Counted from the first letter of the stretch, positions 12,001 through 27,000 are shown. The stretch: DNA of 64,000 bases from Sipunculus nudus (GCA_026874595.1 CM049309.1:21174033-21238032); one strand, 5' to 3'. Notes: a model not told the origin generated them from the letters alone. A program made the numbers and translations.

Positions 12001-15000
12001 AAATTAACTTAGTTGATACAGACTAACCATGCGGACCAAGGACACAGACTCGCACTTATGGAAAACCACCTTTAGTAATGACTCAAAACTCGTACCATGA
12101 CCATGGCAATGGGGAAGTTTGGCCGGAGCTGGTAGTCTGTCCAGGGCTGAGATGCACCATGTAGATCTTTATACATCCCTCTTTTGTTGATGAGTTCAGG
12201 CTGTGGTTCGTTCTTGGGGTCTGGTATGTCACTGATCCAGTATTGCTTCTCAAAGTTTTCCTTGATCTTTTCACTCCAGTCATGAAAACTCATATCTACT
12301 TTTGAACCTTCATGAGAAGGAAAACAGAGCCATTAAGATCATACAGGGTATTTCTGTACCCATTTATACAGCCCTTCCAGATAGATGATGAAATGTTATT
12401 TTAGCATTATGGCAATGAATAAATGTTGAGGATATATAGCTTTTCATATAGCAGATTTGACCATATACAGAAATAATATCCACTATGCATAATAAAAATA
12501 TAATAACAGCAACATTTTAACATGTTAAGAACCTCATATTTTCTACATTTATATACAGCTTGCTAAACCATTATTTCCTATGATTAATTGTGACAGAATG
12601 TCATTACAGGTAATCTCACATGCCACATTTTCCCAATCAAATCCTGCAAAACTATGTATTTTTTAATCTTTGGAAATCATACCAACAGTTCAAGAATGAA
12701 GTTACAACACTACTTTATTGTATTTAAAGTTTTTGAATTGGGTCAACCATTTAATAAAGAGCCTTACCTCCTTCCTCAAGATGTACACCTTTGTTGGGGT
12801 AGACTCCTCCCTTAGACAGCTCATCAAGCCAACACAATGTAGACATGGACAAACCCACCAGCTCTACAGCAGACCCATCCCTGAGGACAAAAGTAATAAA
12901 GAAAACTTTATATTAACAACATGAATGATATCACTAACTCCGTGATAATGACCTGAATACTATGAAGCAATATCTGCTGGAATCTGATGAGATTTTCTCA
13001 ATATTCTAAATTCAGTTTAAGTCCAATATGTACTTTAATATCAAAGACTGTACAACTCTGCTTTATGAAGACATTCCAGTTTTAAATAGATGGTACAGCA
13101 TTGTTTAAACAGTATATAAAATATTCCTGCTTATTCACAGATTGTACAAACTGCACTTAAATTCCTTATTTTGGCCAGATTTTCCGAGGTCAAACATATA
13201 GCATATTTATTTTCAGTTCTAAAGCTTTGCATTCTCCTTAAGAAAACATTCTTTGTAGTAACAGTTAAAACTTTGGTAAAGTTTCAATGAAAACAGAATG
13301 AAGAATTTCCTGTAATGTAAATATAAAGAGTGACAAAATTGGTCAAAAATGAACTTATTCTTAACAGTAAGGGGTTAAAACATTTCTGCTTCAAACAATA
13401 AATAAGTACAATTAAAAACATTCTTTATAATTTTTTCAAGCAGTACACTTAAAAAATGCTCTAAAAAATTACATGTTAATATGTGTTTAAAAATACTTAA
13501 TTTCCTTTACTGCTCTAACTCTTCCATTAAAATATGCATTTTACATTCTGTCCTTGTTTGCTATACAGCCATTCACCTGAAACCATTTTCTTTTGACCAG
13601 GGTGGTATAGATTAAAAGGTGCACTAGCACACAGTGATAAAATATAAATGTTGTACGAGTATGGTTAGATGTCCTTGTACCAATACGCTGATGATACAAG
13701 ACTATTCAACAGAAGGTTTGACATTTAATTAGTGATGTCAGGTATTCAATAATACTAGGCAGCAGCCATTCGCTAGAAATTAGTTAAGTGGCATCTGCTG
13801 CACAATCCAACCAAGTTAAGGGGCTGTTTCATTATTTTTTAGTTATGAAGAATGGAGGTGAACTTGAACTAAGAAGAACAATGCTTAGGAATCTGAACCC
13901 TAATACTACAAATATGTATTGTGTATTGTATCATGAGCGAATTTCTTAGTTCAATGATTTGGAACCTGAACTCTAATACTACAAATATGTATTGTGTATT
14001 GTATCATGAGCAAATTTCTTAGTTCAACAATTTGGAATGTGAACTCTAATACTACAAATATGTATTGTGTATCTTATCATGAGACAAGTTTTATATTATG
14101 TATCAGATCACGATATGATGTATCGCTTCAGCCCTGTTTCTGACTGACCTTGGTGTGGCTGGTTTGCCTTTGTTTCCAGCCTTGTCAGAACTTCCCATCT
14201 TGTCCATCCATGTTCCACAGTTGTGTTCATTCCCTCCATGTACAAACCCTGTCTTCCAGTCAATGCCAAACTTAATATTGAAACCTTAAATAAAAAAAAA
14301 ACAAAATAAAAAAAATTATACCCATAAAGTTTCATGAAGTGATTCAACAAATGTTTCACATTTATGAAGGACTTAAAACTTTAAAATTTTTGGTTAAGAT
14401 AGAACATTTGACAATCAGAACCATGGTGTTTGTTAGGGTGGGGGTGAGGTTACCAGGGAGGTTTAGTTTATCACTAAATATCTAGATTAAGGTATAAACA
14501 GGTAAATCTCTCCTTTTGAGAACCTGTCTATTATGGACACCCCTTTGTTATGGACAGCTCACTATAATGGATGTTTAACTCTTTCTCATGAAATGTTCGA
14601 TGCCCAAAACCTGTGTACCATAAAAGTCGTTGCAGAAGTTGCATCCTTATTACAAGTCGCACTCTGACTTTTAGGATCCCCCTGGGGAATAGCCGTTCAA
14701 GTTTAGTTTCAGAAAAAGTCCATAATATAGGTCGCACCCAGACTTCGGAGGCGTCCCAACCACCTGATACTTTTGGAATTTGAGTATCATTCCTTGCGAT
14801 GCAAGACTACAACCAACGTCCCCGTAGTACTTTTGTGGTTTCTAAACTAGATAAACCATTTAAACGTAAAAATAATTGGACAGCTTTAATACAATGCTTA
14901 TATTTAAGGAATAACAACAGAATCTTAACATATAAAGTCGGGGTTCAATTGTCAGGTAAGATTTGTACAGTGCCAAAGTCAGCTGCGTCGGATAACATTT

Positions 15001-18000
15001 TGTGCTGTGAAACGATGTCATTGTTGCCATTTCTTACTAGGTTAAGTAACATTAGAATGCAAATATCAAGTTAAATGACTGTATTAATAAACTAAAAGAG
15101 TCTGAGACAAAATATTTTCACAATCGAGCAACTCTTTCAATTGTTTAAGATCCTCAAACGTAGGGTGGATTCTTTAGACTATGATTAGTTTGCGTACGCG
15201 TGACGAGTCCCAATCCGTCGCATTGGGCATGATTTGAACTGACTTAAGACAACTGAAAGATGGAAAGAAAAATTCAGTTGGAATTAAATTCACCTAATTT
15301 CTTAAATGGGCTCTAAAACTGAATTTAGTAACCCTTCAATTAAGTGTTACAACTTACCATCTAGGCCCGGCACATGCACGGTATTACTGAAATCACTGAA
15401 ATATATGTCAGTCAACAGGGGGATAATGAACACTTTATTGACCGGTCAGTTAACGTAAAATAAACATAATTGAATTTACAGATATTATATTTACTGGGAC
15501 TAATGATTTATTTTTCTTTGATAATATCTGGAAAACCCAATTTCCATCATTATCAGTGATTATATTCAAGTGGCTTGGATGTATGGCAAACTCAGCCGTG
15601 TTGAACCAGATCCGTCATGACACCAAACGGTGCCGGTTCCCGTGGAATTTAGGTGCGTATGTGGCATTTTAAGTAAATAAAATATATACCTATATGGTGT
15701 TTGTTATTTCATTGTATTGATTAATGTGTCTTCATTAAAAAAATCATGAATACGTCAATGCACGATTGACCGTAATGCATGCGTGCTGCCATATTGTTGG
15801 GCATACGATCGTCCTGAAAGAGACACGGGTAACACTCGAAGCAAATCGTTTATTTGTAGCTCACGTGAAACGTTATAACATTGTCCAAAACACTTGGAAA
15901 CCACCAGATGGTGACAGTGACCTAATGGTTCTCAATATGAGAATTTATAATTGTGAATATCAGTCACGGAAGGCTTAGTTGACATTGGGATGTAAAGGTC
16001 ATTGCACGGGTGACCTGGGGCTTGAACTTCCGCTACACGGCTTCAAAGGTCAGTTGGTATTCAGCGATCAACCAGCCAGGCAAAACAATTCACGACGTAT
16101 GTGTAGTGGATCAAGCTTGAATGTGACGCAACTTTACATGCATAAATAGATATGGAACCGCGAGTTTTTCTTTATGGAAAGCATACCGATATAGTTAAAC
16201 GGAAAGAAAATGTACCTCCAAGAGCGGCAGACTGGCATATGTGTCAAATTGACTCATGATATAATAGTAACGCAGATTAGGAAGTGTCACTTGAATGGCG
16301 ACTTGTCAGAACGGGTAGGTCTTGAACTGGGCAAATTTAAAATTTGCATTTAATGTTAATAAAATGAAAATTTTGTCAGTTCACAAAATATAAAGCATAA
16401 GAGATGGTTAAAAGTGTAAATTATTGGGGAAAGTCGAAAGACGTTTCACAAAGCACTGGTTAAAGGTATTGCCGATTATCGCTCAACTGACGTCGTTCCA
16501 TGTACCGGGAAAGCTGACAGAAACGGGATAAGTACGTATTACAAGTCGCACCCCGACTTTGCTAGAAAATTCTAGTTTTTAGAATTCGATTTCCTAGTAC
16601 AAGTCGCGACTTCTGCAAAGACTTTTACGGTAATATGGTACCTCTCCACTATAACCCACATCAGTATCTATGGTTCAGTTTCAACCATTTTATAATTTAC
16701 AATCTTACCCCACACTGAAACAACCTGCAATACACCTATATGATACACTTTAAATCTGTTCCAGATATGGAACTTTTTCATCTGAGATATGTCATATAAA
16801 TGTCATTTAAAAATTCCAAAAATACCACAGGAAGAGGGTGTTCTTTTTCCCAGCGATCACATATTTTCATTTAAAATATTAAGGTATTAAGGTATTGTGA
16901 ACATAACTGAATTATAACCTCCGCCAGCACAGGTGGCAAGGGGTTATATGATCTGCCATTAACAGATTCATCAAAAATTATAATCACATTTTCCTTGATT
17001 TGTGGCCCACTTTCCAACAGAATTTAATGAAAATCAGTTTTGATCTTTTTATATGTCCTGCAGAAAAGGGAGGGACCTTCACATTAATAAGCTATACAGT
17101 GAGTAACTGACTCTGTCTCATCGTCATGGTGATGTCAACGCCACTGAAGTTGGCTGCAGTGAAAAGGAGTCATAATATTGTTTCATGGTCCTGACAAGCT
17201 GCTATGCAATGAATATTATAACTGCTTCAGCTGGGGAGTTGGGGGGAAACTATCTAGATTGTGTGGTCCATTGGTTTGATTAAATTTTGAGGCAGGCCTG
17301 GATGGGGATACAGGTTTAGGCATAGGTATACACTCAGTGAGCACTTTCTAGTTTTCTTTATTAAATGCTCTGCATGCCTCACACCAACCTGAGTCTGTCA
17401 TGTCGTTATCAATCTGGGACCCAGCATTTCTTTCTCTGTACGCCACTCCATCTGCATGCCTCTGCAAGGCCTCCTGTATCACTTCCCACAATGGCTGGAC
17501 CTGTGTAACACAGTTTAACAGACGGTATATGATTTGTGATCATCATGATCACATGATCTGACATTTCACCTAAAACTCCAGGCTAAACATTACTTTTTTT
17601 TGTGCTTGAGTGCTAATACTATGATATAATTAACAAAATAATGGGAACAGGAGTTATCTGATTTTAACAATTGGTAATTTTTTTTAATAACAGGTACTTC
17701 CATGAAAAGGTAATAGCTATAGACATACACTGATCTACAGGATATTACAATACATATATTTACCAAATCAATCATATATTAAATTATAACACAATCTCAC
17801 CACATCACCAGCTTTAAGTCCATCAGCCTCATCATCAGGATACAACCGCACTACTTTGTCCTGCAGTATACTGGTGCCCTCTGGTGCCAGCTTTGTGTAA
17901 TCTTGTATTGCCTGCAACCACCACCAGATGGCGTCACGGCAGTTGAAGCGAGCACCAACACCAGACCCAAGCAAGTTTGGCATTAGACCATGGCGAAGAC

Positions 18001-21000
18001 AGCCAGCAAACGAGAGGATAATGCACCTACACAGGAGGAATACACCATTAGTACACCCCATGTGACATAGACACAGCATCACGAAAACAAGGACAAAGCT
18101 GTCAATCATGAACTCAAGATGAACATACAGTAGCTTTTATACATTAAGCCAAAGTCAGGTTCTCATAGATGAGGATACAGACAGTAATGGATGGTCTTGG
18201 TTTGAGTAATTACAGAATATCTGTGGGAAATGCATCTTTGTTTATTGCAATCACTCTGTTAGTGAAGGTTCTTATAGAACAAAAATGGCAAAAATGCTCT
18301 TCAGGGGGAGTTCTATGTTTTAGAGGGAGTTGGTACTGCTTTGATATGGTTTCATGCAGCAAGATCAGGGAAGATGAGGGACTGGCAGAGAGATGGTGGC
18401 AGATTGAATACAGATTTCCATATGGATGGTTGAGGGTGGTCTGTGTAGTAGTTATTCAAGGAAGTAATATGGATTCTCAGTGATCCTCACAATCAGCTAA
18501 GCATCACTGGTAATAGCACATCCCTCCCTTGAACCTGCACATGCCTGCCCTGGGACTGGCAATCAACCAGGAAAGACCAATATCCAAAAGCATGTATGTA
18601 CAAAGTAGTAGGGACATTTTGGAAAAGCATGGTGTCATACAGCCAATGACGGTTACTTCACAGTCTATCCACAGAATGGTTCATTCAATGTAAGTTGTGA
18701 ACATTTCAAAACTTGTTTTTGAGTTTGAAGGACCAATACCAGTTATCAATAATCATGAAGAATGATGATGGGCAAAGTCACTGACTGTCCACATGTCACC
18801 AAGGATTAACAACAGATCACTAGGGACAGTTCATTCATGTTGATCCATGGTCAGAGCTGTGAAAGTGTGACAAGGACTATATAAAAAAAGACTTCAATTT
18901 ATAAAAAGGTAAAAGTATGCAAGTGCCTTAACAGAATTCTTAACATACCAGTATGTATGAAAGTGACTGCTATATGAACAACACATATTACTTTATGTGG
19001 TTACAAAGTTTATAAATCGCATATAAACTGTGTAACAGGCATAAATCATTTATTTTTTTTCATTTGTTTTAGAGTTTTAATATTTTAATTATTCAGTTTT
19101 TATGCCTGATGTATGCCTCAGATGTTTTTTCCCCCTCTTATCTAGGTGAGATAAGTTTTCTTGTTGTTTTGTTGAATGTTCATCATATCACTTTCATGTT
19201 TTTATTTTCTATTTAATACTTTTCAAGCACTTTTTAGCATTTTTTCTTGTACATTGTCTGGTAACTTCTTATGATTAAAGAATAAACAGTCTGCATCTGA
19301 TTTTGTGTACAGATTTGGTTTGGAGACCGTCCATGTATGAGGGTTTCCAATATCGACAGGGTACATGCTTGTATGTGCGTATTAAAAACCTTGGAAATCA
19401 TATGGCTGAATACAGGAATAAAAAATTTCTATATAAACCACAGAATTCAATTAAAACTGAAATCTAAAATACTAATTTCATGAGACAGAAGAAAACACAG
19501 TGGGATTCATATTAATTGACCATCCAAGTAAAGTAATTAACAAAGCAGAATATGCAAATAAATCCATTAAGTGTTTAGCCCTCTACACCAGGCAGCATTC
19601 TCAAGTTAATATAATATATCATACATGTGCCTGCTAGAAAACGGTGTACACACACACACACACACTTTACCTGGCTTCCTCAAATCTTCCTGTCAGGAGC
19701 ATCAGACCACGGATTGCTATAAATGTATCTCTGCCCCAGTTTCGAAAAATTCCACTTGCAAAATGAGGTAGGCCTGAAATTAAATGTTAAAAATCATCAG
19801 CCACACTGGATCAAATCTCAGAACTTATTTCTATTAAGACTTTACTTTTTCATCACTTTAAGTACAGTAAAACCTTGATATTATGAGTACCAAAAGGATC
19901 TCTATCAAGTAGTCACGGTTTTGGAGGCACTCACCTGAGCATGGTTTTATATTATGAGCAAAAAATAATTGGGACCATGAACAAGTGGTTGTTATTTTTA
20001 GGTGGTCGTTAAACAAAGGTGGTTGCTAGGTGAGGTTTATATTGTAATGTTAACTGTGGTACATAACAATAATAACATCACATTATTTTTATGAAGCTGT
20101 AAGAGTTGTTAAGTAAAAAAAAATTGTCTTTACACACAAACCCTTCACTGTATGATGATTCAGCCCTGGTTTAAATACAGTGGAACCCAACATTTACGAC
20201 CAGCTTTGGGACAGACTACAGTGTTTGTAATTTGGGGATGGTCATACTTGTGAAATTCTAAGTTACCTGAATCATGTATATTCTGGACCAAGAAAAGTGG
20301 TCATAATTGTGCGGCTAGTGGCAATTGTAGGGTGGTCACAAGGTGGGGTTCAACTGTACACAAAACTTCAAATCCATCATTATTTAATGTGCTAACTGCT
20401 CTGCAGCTGGCTTTCATCATGCATGCATGACACGGCTTGTAAGATCATTATGGTCAGTCACATCACTTTATGTCTTGGCCTCTTTACAAAATTGCTCAAT
20501 GATCACATCAAGTGTTGGCATGCTGCCTAGTGGTTTAAGCACCTCCTTTTCAAGCTACACTGAATCCTCAATGGCAAAATGTTGAAATATGGTCAAATGG
20601 TGTTATGTTTTTTTTTATTAATAAATATTGACAAAAACACTGTTTATTTTATATGTTTACCTCAGCTTGAGGTAAACAATGCTGCTACAACCAAATCCAT
20701 CCATCCTGGAGTTATTTGCATTGGGATATACACAAATACTTGATTACCTAGAGGTGCTCACACTTTTGATCTATGTGTCACATTTAATTAAATTGTTCTT
20801 TAGATACACACACACAAAAACACACACAAACAGAATCAACCAACAACAATTACCCTTCTTTCATTTAATGGAAGGTTAATGATGAACAGTAATAAACTAT
20901 AAATAGTTATTGTAATAGCAGGCCATTCTCAGATTTTTAGTGAGCAACCCTTAAAAGTAACTTTTATGTAGGGACAATATTCTGCAAAAATTTTTAAATG

Positions 21001-24000
21001 TTAAAATTCAAATCAATACAGATTTAGGTAAACTAACCAGCAGCCAACGTGACTGACAGGGGCACCTGCATTGACGTATATGGGTCAGTGGTCATCTCAG
21101 GTTTAGGATGGTCCAGTGTGGCTGCAAGGGGTGGAAGCAAGGCTGTCTTCACAATGCTGCACATTTGCAGAGAACCCATGGCCAGCGCTCTCACAAAGGA
21201 TGACCCATTTGTCACAAATCTGTAAAACAAACGGTTTGACAGTGTAATACTGTTCAAGTTAGCACTTATATCATATATAAGTTTAACAGTTTAATCGAGC
21301 CAGTTTTATTGATATGGTGACTTTTAAACTTATTCTCATTTGAATGATATAACGCTGTATCAGGCTCGATTTTCACAACTTTTTTTTACCAAACAGTCAA
21401 ATGATCCTTCAACTATCTTCAGTTCTACTGCAAACAAATGGTGGGATTTGGTTCCAATTTCATTTAGGTTGAGATAAATGGCTGATGACTGATCACTACT
21501 AGTAATAAGTTCAGACACATATTCCATTATCTGTCAATCTGCACTTGGTGGTAGGCACAATTAGTTACAATTGATACATGGGCCATCTTGATCTCTCCAT
21601 ATATTGCTATCTAAATCTCACAGAAATCACTCAGATAATTCTCACACTTACTGCAAATTCCTAGATATATAGTAAGTCCCATACAAACTGCATATAAAAC
21701 ACATAAGTGAAAAATATTTGGGAATGTGAGTACGGTAATGAAGTGCAGAACTTTTTTTATTATAAAAGTGGAAGAATCTGCTTGGCATAAAGGATCATGA
21801 AAAAACACACTCATTGTAGTGAACATAGTTGCCTTCGGTGACTGAGGGCTAAGCAGAAGAAAGACTGACTTTTTACAAACCCCAATGAACGCCCCATCTC
21901 TGCTCCTGCTACATCAATTACAATCATGGTTTTCTCTAATATTCCCAGACCACATCCTTGTACGCCTAATCCCCTCCCAAGGCTTTCCCTGAGCAGGTGT
22001 GATTGTTCTTGATTACAAAAGTAAATGGTGGATGGCAGTGATGTTTCTCAGTCAGGACGAGAAAACTCAGTCAATTGTATCCATTATGAAGAGATGGACA
22101 GTGACTTCTATCTCCATTAAACTGAATCAGGAGTGCTTTACAGAACAAAAAAGGTTCTAAGAATGACCATGGGTTCAACCATAAGTCCTGTACATGGCAA
22201 TGTATTAATATCAAACCATGAATTTATAGATATTTTTCCAGTATCAGCAATGTTCTCTTATTGTCATGTAAACCACTAATCAGCATTTTCCATCGTTCAT
22301 CTGGAGGATAAGATATTTCATAAGGTGGTTACCCAGGTTCTGACAAACTATGGTTATACTGGCCTGTAGATCTGAGCTGGATACTTTAATTTTGTCAGAT
22401 TCTTAAGATAAGAGTTACATAACCAGGAACTTACAGCTCATGCATGCTACAGTGTGTCTGTATGGAATTAACTGTTAGATTAGCCATGACAACACAACTC
22501 TGTAAGCATTTATATTGGGCTGGTAAGCAAAACCTGAGTTGTGATACAAGCCATATCGAGGAATGCATCAGAGTGGTCTTCCATCATGCTACATATCATC
22601 ATGGTATACAGCCCATAATCTTAATATTGGGCTACGAATGATATATTAACACAAAAGAATACATGTGAACTCACAACCCAAACTGAGTCATTTCCTGTCT
22701 CATGTGTACAAGTTGGCTGCATCCAGTAAACTGTGTGAGCCATGCTTGTATTCATGCGGTCAGAAATTCAACAAACATGCAGAGGGTTTACCAATGTGCT
22801 GTGTTAATATGGAATTTTTCTCACTCATGTGAGGTGTAATTAGAAAGAATACTAAAAAAGCTAACTTTTGGTCTGGTTTATGTCAAGTGGCAACATACTT
22901 GTATGCCATGAGGTGTTGTCAAAAATGAAGAAAATATTTGCATCCTCATAGAGCCTTAAAATGCGTTGCTTGCTGAAGGATGTAACGGCACTCTGACAGT
23001 CAGTATGCTGGTCGTAGACTCTTTAGTGTCAGAGTGCCGAAATTGTGCTACAGTGAGAAGTGTTCACTTGTTCCAGGACAAGCAGGGTCCATGTAAACCA
23101 AAATTTCTAGTTTTATATTATCACGAATATTTAACCAAAATAATACAAATTTCTTAAATTATGTTGTTAATTTATTCTGAATTTTACACTCTTCTTTGAG
23201 TGTAGATAATGGCCAGCACACACAGGCAAGAATAGGTGATTCACAACCATTCAAATAGCTGTTATATTTCTCCTACAATCCTTGCCCTTTAATGATGGTG
23301 TTGGAACCTATACATGAACTCATAAGAAAAATCATTAACAGCAGTCATACATTAAACAGTAAAAATTAATTGATAAAATTTTTTTTGTAATATTTCTTGG
23401 AGGTAACAGCCTCCTTTTTTTAATGCTAGCTTAACTCTAAGTATATGAACATCTGCAGAATTCCATTCTGGTTTCAGATTATGTGACAGGGCAGTATCAC
23501 AGGCTTCCTCTCATTTTATATCCGGGAGTTAACCAGGCCCTGTGACCACTGCACCTGCGGGCAATGGATGTATAATCTTCCCCATTGCTGGGTCATTCCA
23601 CCGAGGAACCCCTGAATGGCAAACTCAGTTGTGAGTGAAACACAGCCTTTGGGCATAGCCTTCCCATTAAGCCTGCTGAGTGCTCAATCTGGGTGGCCAG
23701 TGAAAAATCTCACCACCTCAGCTGAGAATCAAACTCACGATCTTCCAATTTGATTTCTGTACTCCACAGAAGACAGATATTCTCTTATATCAATTAAGAC
23801 AAAGTGAAATATGAAACGTCTGATAGGTTTACCAAACCACAGCTGACTTACTCAGACATTCTGGCCCAGGCCACCTCCTGAACCACCATGTAAACTCCAG
23901 TCAGGATGGCATCAAAGTAGCATGGCACCATGTATCGTGGAAGATGAGCGAGGTGGGAGAATGCTTGCTCTAACCACACTCCTAGTGGTGCAGTGGTTGG

Positions 24001-27000
24001 AAACTCCTTCAGGCGGTTCCCACAGTACTGAAGCAGCCAGTCCCCGTCACGCAGATTGCCACACAGAGGGTGTCCCAGATCATTGACCGCTCGAATACGA
24101 CTCAATACGGACATGATACCTAGTTCCCATAAAGCATATAAGAAACATATATGAATATGCAACAAATCAGCAAACTTTAAAACTGTACCTCAATTCAAAA
24201 AAAATTTTGATAATTGATTTATAATTTCAACAGTTCAATATCAGCAATTCCAGTGAATTGCTGATACTGAACTGTTGAAAAAATTAGGTTGATAGAATTA
24301 TCATTTTATAAATTACTCGTGTTTATCACATAATTTTAATTCACAAAGATGACTCTTTATTCACACTTAATTTCTATATCATGATTAGCTTAGTATTTCA
24401 GTAAATTCAACTCGCTCTGTTTAGACTTTTAGACAAAACTCTTATCAGTAACAAACACTCTAGGTCCCTGGTTACAATTACGCTGTATCTGGTAAACCTA
24501 CCTTGAAGGCCACAGTACACTAACGGTCCATGCCCTGGTATACTGTAGGAAGCAAATCCCTTTCCATCATCCCTTTCTTCTGCGTCACAGCGAAACAGCA
24601 CCCGGTTCAGGTCATTCAACGAGAGTTTACTGGCCACGTTATCCAGGTCGTTGGTGGTGATCTCCTGAAGGTTTCGACCGCTGATGGTGTGTACGCGGTA
24701 ACCAAACTGTGACAAACAGCTCCTCACAGCCAAGACAGACTTCTTTATATGTGGTGGCAGGGACACTCTGAGGAAAATACACATGTATGGCTTTTATATT
24801 AAGTCAGTCCACTCCTCTTATTTTCTTAATTAGAATTACCTGATCCATATTTCAAAATATTTAACTGACTGCAGAACCTCATTCATGTGAACATCTCATC
24901 TTCCTATAAGGAAGGCTCTCACTATGTTGCACTCAGGACCCCTAGATACTACCCTCACTACAACACACCAAATGACCTTGATTAATGGGAACTCAGCTGG
25001 AACACCACCTAGGCACAGATACAGAATCAGTCCTGAAACGGACTTTGTGAACTTTCAAGGTCAGGGAAAACCCAACCCTTGTTTAAAAACACTCTTTGTA
25101 TTTGCTGTTGGAACATAAACAGTTGGACAAATGCAAACAGAATTTTGCACTCAGAAATAATTAGTCACATGAATTATGAGGTAATCTGTTTGTATAAAAC
25201 TTGATCAAAAGAGCACTCTCTCTCTGCAGACGGATTCTTATGATTTGGTTTGAACAGGCAAACTTTACATGTCAAAGCAACAAAAGGATCAGGCTGGATG
25301 AGAATTCTAGTAAATTGTAGTCACTAGAATACATTTGCTGTTAAGGTGATCGATAAAACCTTTGAAGGGATTCTTGGCATGGAATTCATCCATTGTGAAA
25401 CAAATTTGAAATTGATATTATATGTACCTACTGCCAGAAACTTCTGTCTGGGGAAGAGACACCAGGGCTTTATTCTCACATTTAATGTCTCGGTTGTATG
25501 TCATTCAGGATTATGATGACATCATTATTGCAGGTGATTTTAATGCCAGGACTGGAGGTCTCAGGGAATTATTTCTGATGTTGACTACATTCCTGACCTT
25601 ACACCTTGGATCAAACAAAAACCTACACAGTGAATCATCGGTTGACTTTCTGACAGAATCAAAACTCTGTATGGTAAATGACTGTAACAATACTGATAGG
25701 TTGCAATGTCAATTGACCTATCCATGAACTCTATGTGACCTTAATCCCATATTCATTCATTGAATAATCATAAGCATTGGACTAACGAGCAACCAATTAG
25801 GTGACCTTAAACACTGTAAAGCATCAATCATCTGAAAAAAACAAAATTTTGCATAATTTGACAGAGCTCTGTCAAACAAAACAGGTGTAGTCTGTAAATA
25901 CTACCAGTACCCATGTCAGCATGTTTTCCGGGATATTTTTTATACAAAGAAGACAGTATAAAAAGTTTTAGGCTATATGTTGCAGGAGCCATTCCTCCGA
26001 CTACCTAGTGAATAATAATGTCTTACCTGGCAAGTAATTCATATGAGACAAATAATCCAAAATACTGCATGACAGAACTCAATGAGTGTGATATAGTAAA
26101 CAATGGTCAGGAGATACCAGTTGATGACGTCAGCCAATACGACGTCACGCTTCATCAACCTTTGTGACGTCATTTTTATGTTTTAAGCAGCACTCGCTAC
26201 CATGGGCATGGAAGACCTGTGTAGGAGCATTTTAGGGGCTCATTATCATAATAAGTTAAAAGGGCAGAGCATTTGGGCTGTGGTGGATAGGTCAATTATT
26301 TTAAATTCACTTATCCTTTGGACATTTTGACATACCTGAAGACTATAACACTGCCTGGAGGGAAATTGATGAATTCAATAACTTTCTCATCACCATTTTC
26401 ACTTGCCATGCGCACCATGTGACTGTCTTTGATGTCAACATGTTCCTGCAGTACGCAGCAGTATTCATCACAGCCATTTATATATACAGGGTCTTTCTCA
26501 TAGGGAGCAGCATCTGTCTTTTCTGTTCTTGCTTCCAGAATCACTTCTTCAATGACGCCTGAAACACAAGTGACCAATGGTTTGTGCTGCTCAGCAAATA
26601 AGAAGACAATGAAATGTTTGAATAATGCATCGTATTATGTTTGAAATATTCTAAAATAATGCTTCAATACAAAGTTCTTGATTTCTTAGCTGAAACTGTG
26701 CTATTTTTCAGTCAAGTTTAAAATATGTAATCAGATGCTTAATTATTAAGAAAATTAAGAGTCTTACCGATGTTTGCAAGATATTTGAGCCCACATAGTT
26801 ACTGTATATTCCATTAAGCTTTCATGAGAAATCTGATCAAAGTATATGCAAATTTCATCATACCTTCTTTGGAAAGGTTGTTATCTATTCTGTACAGATC
26901 TACCTGATAGCTGGTACCAAACCATTAGTCCATGGTCTGCTAGAGCCGTATAAAGAAATGGTGCCCTAAAATGCCAGACTGAAAAACTGTACCAGCAGGA

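Larger units (their letters stand above)
21220..23851 (-). other. AGL intron holding a hairpin and a SINE-like repeat
   Basis: Apart from the hairpin at 22986-23039 and the SINE-like stretch at 23470-23790, I see no exon or element in this 2.6-kb intron. Confidence 0.5.

Noticed and set aside
18169-18483. Plus-strand frame of 104 residues as a small gene
   Set aside because: No recognisable motif, and it lies in an intron with no splice or repeat support.
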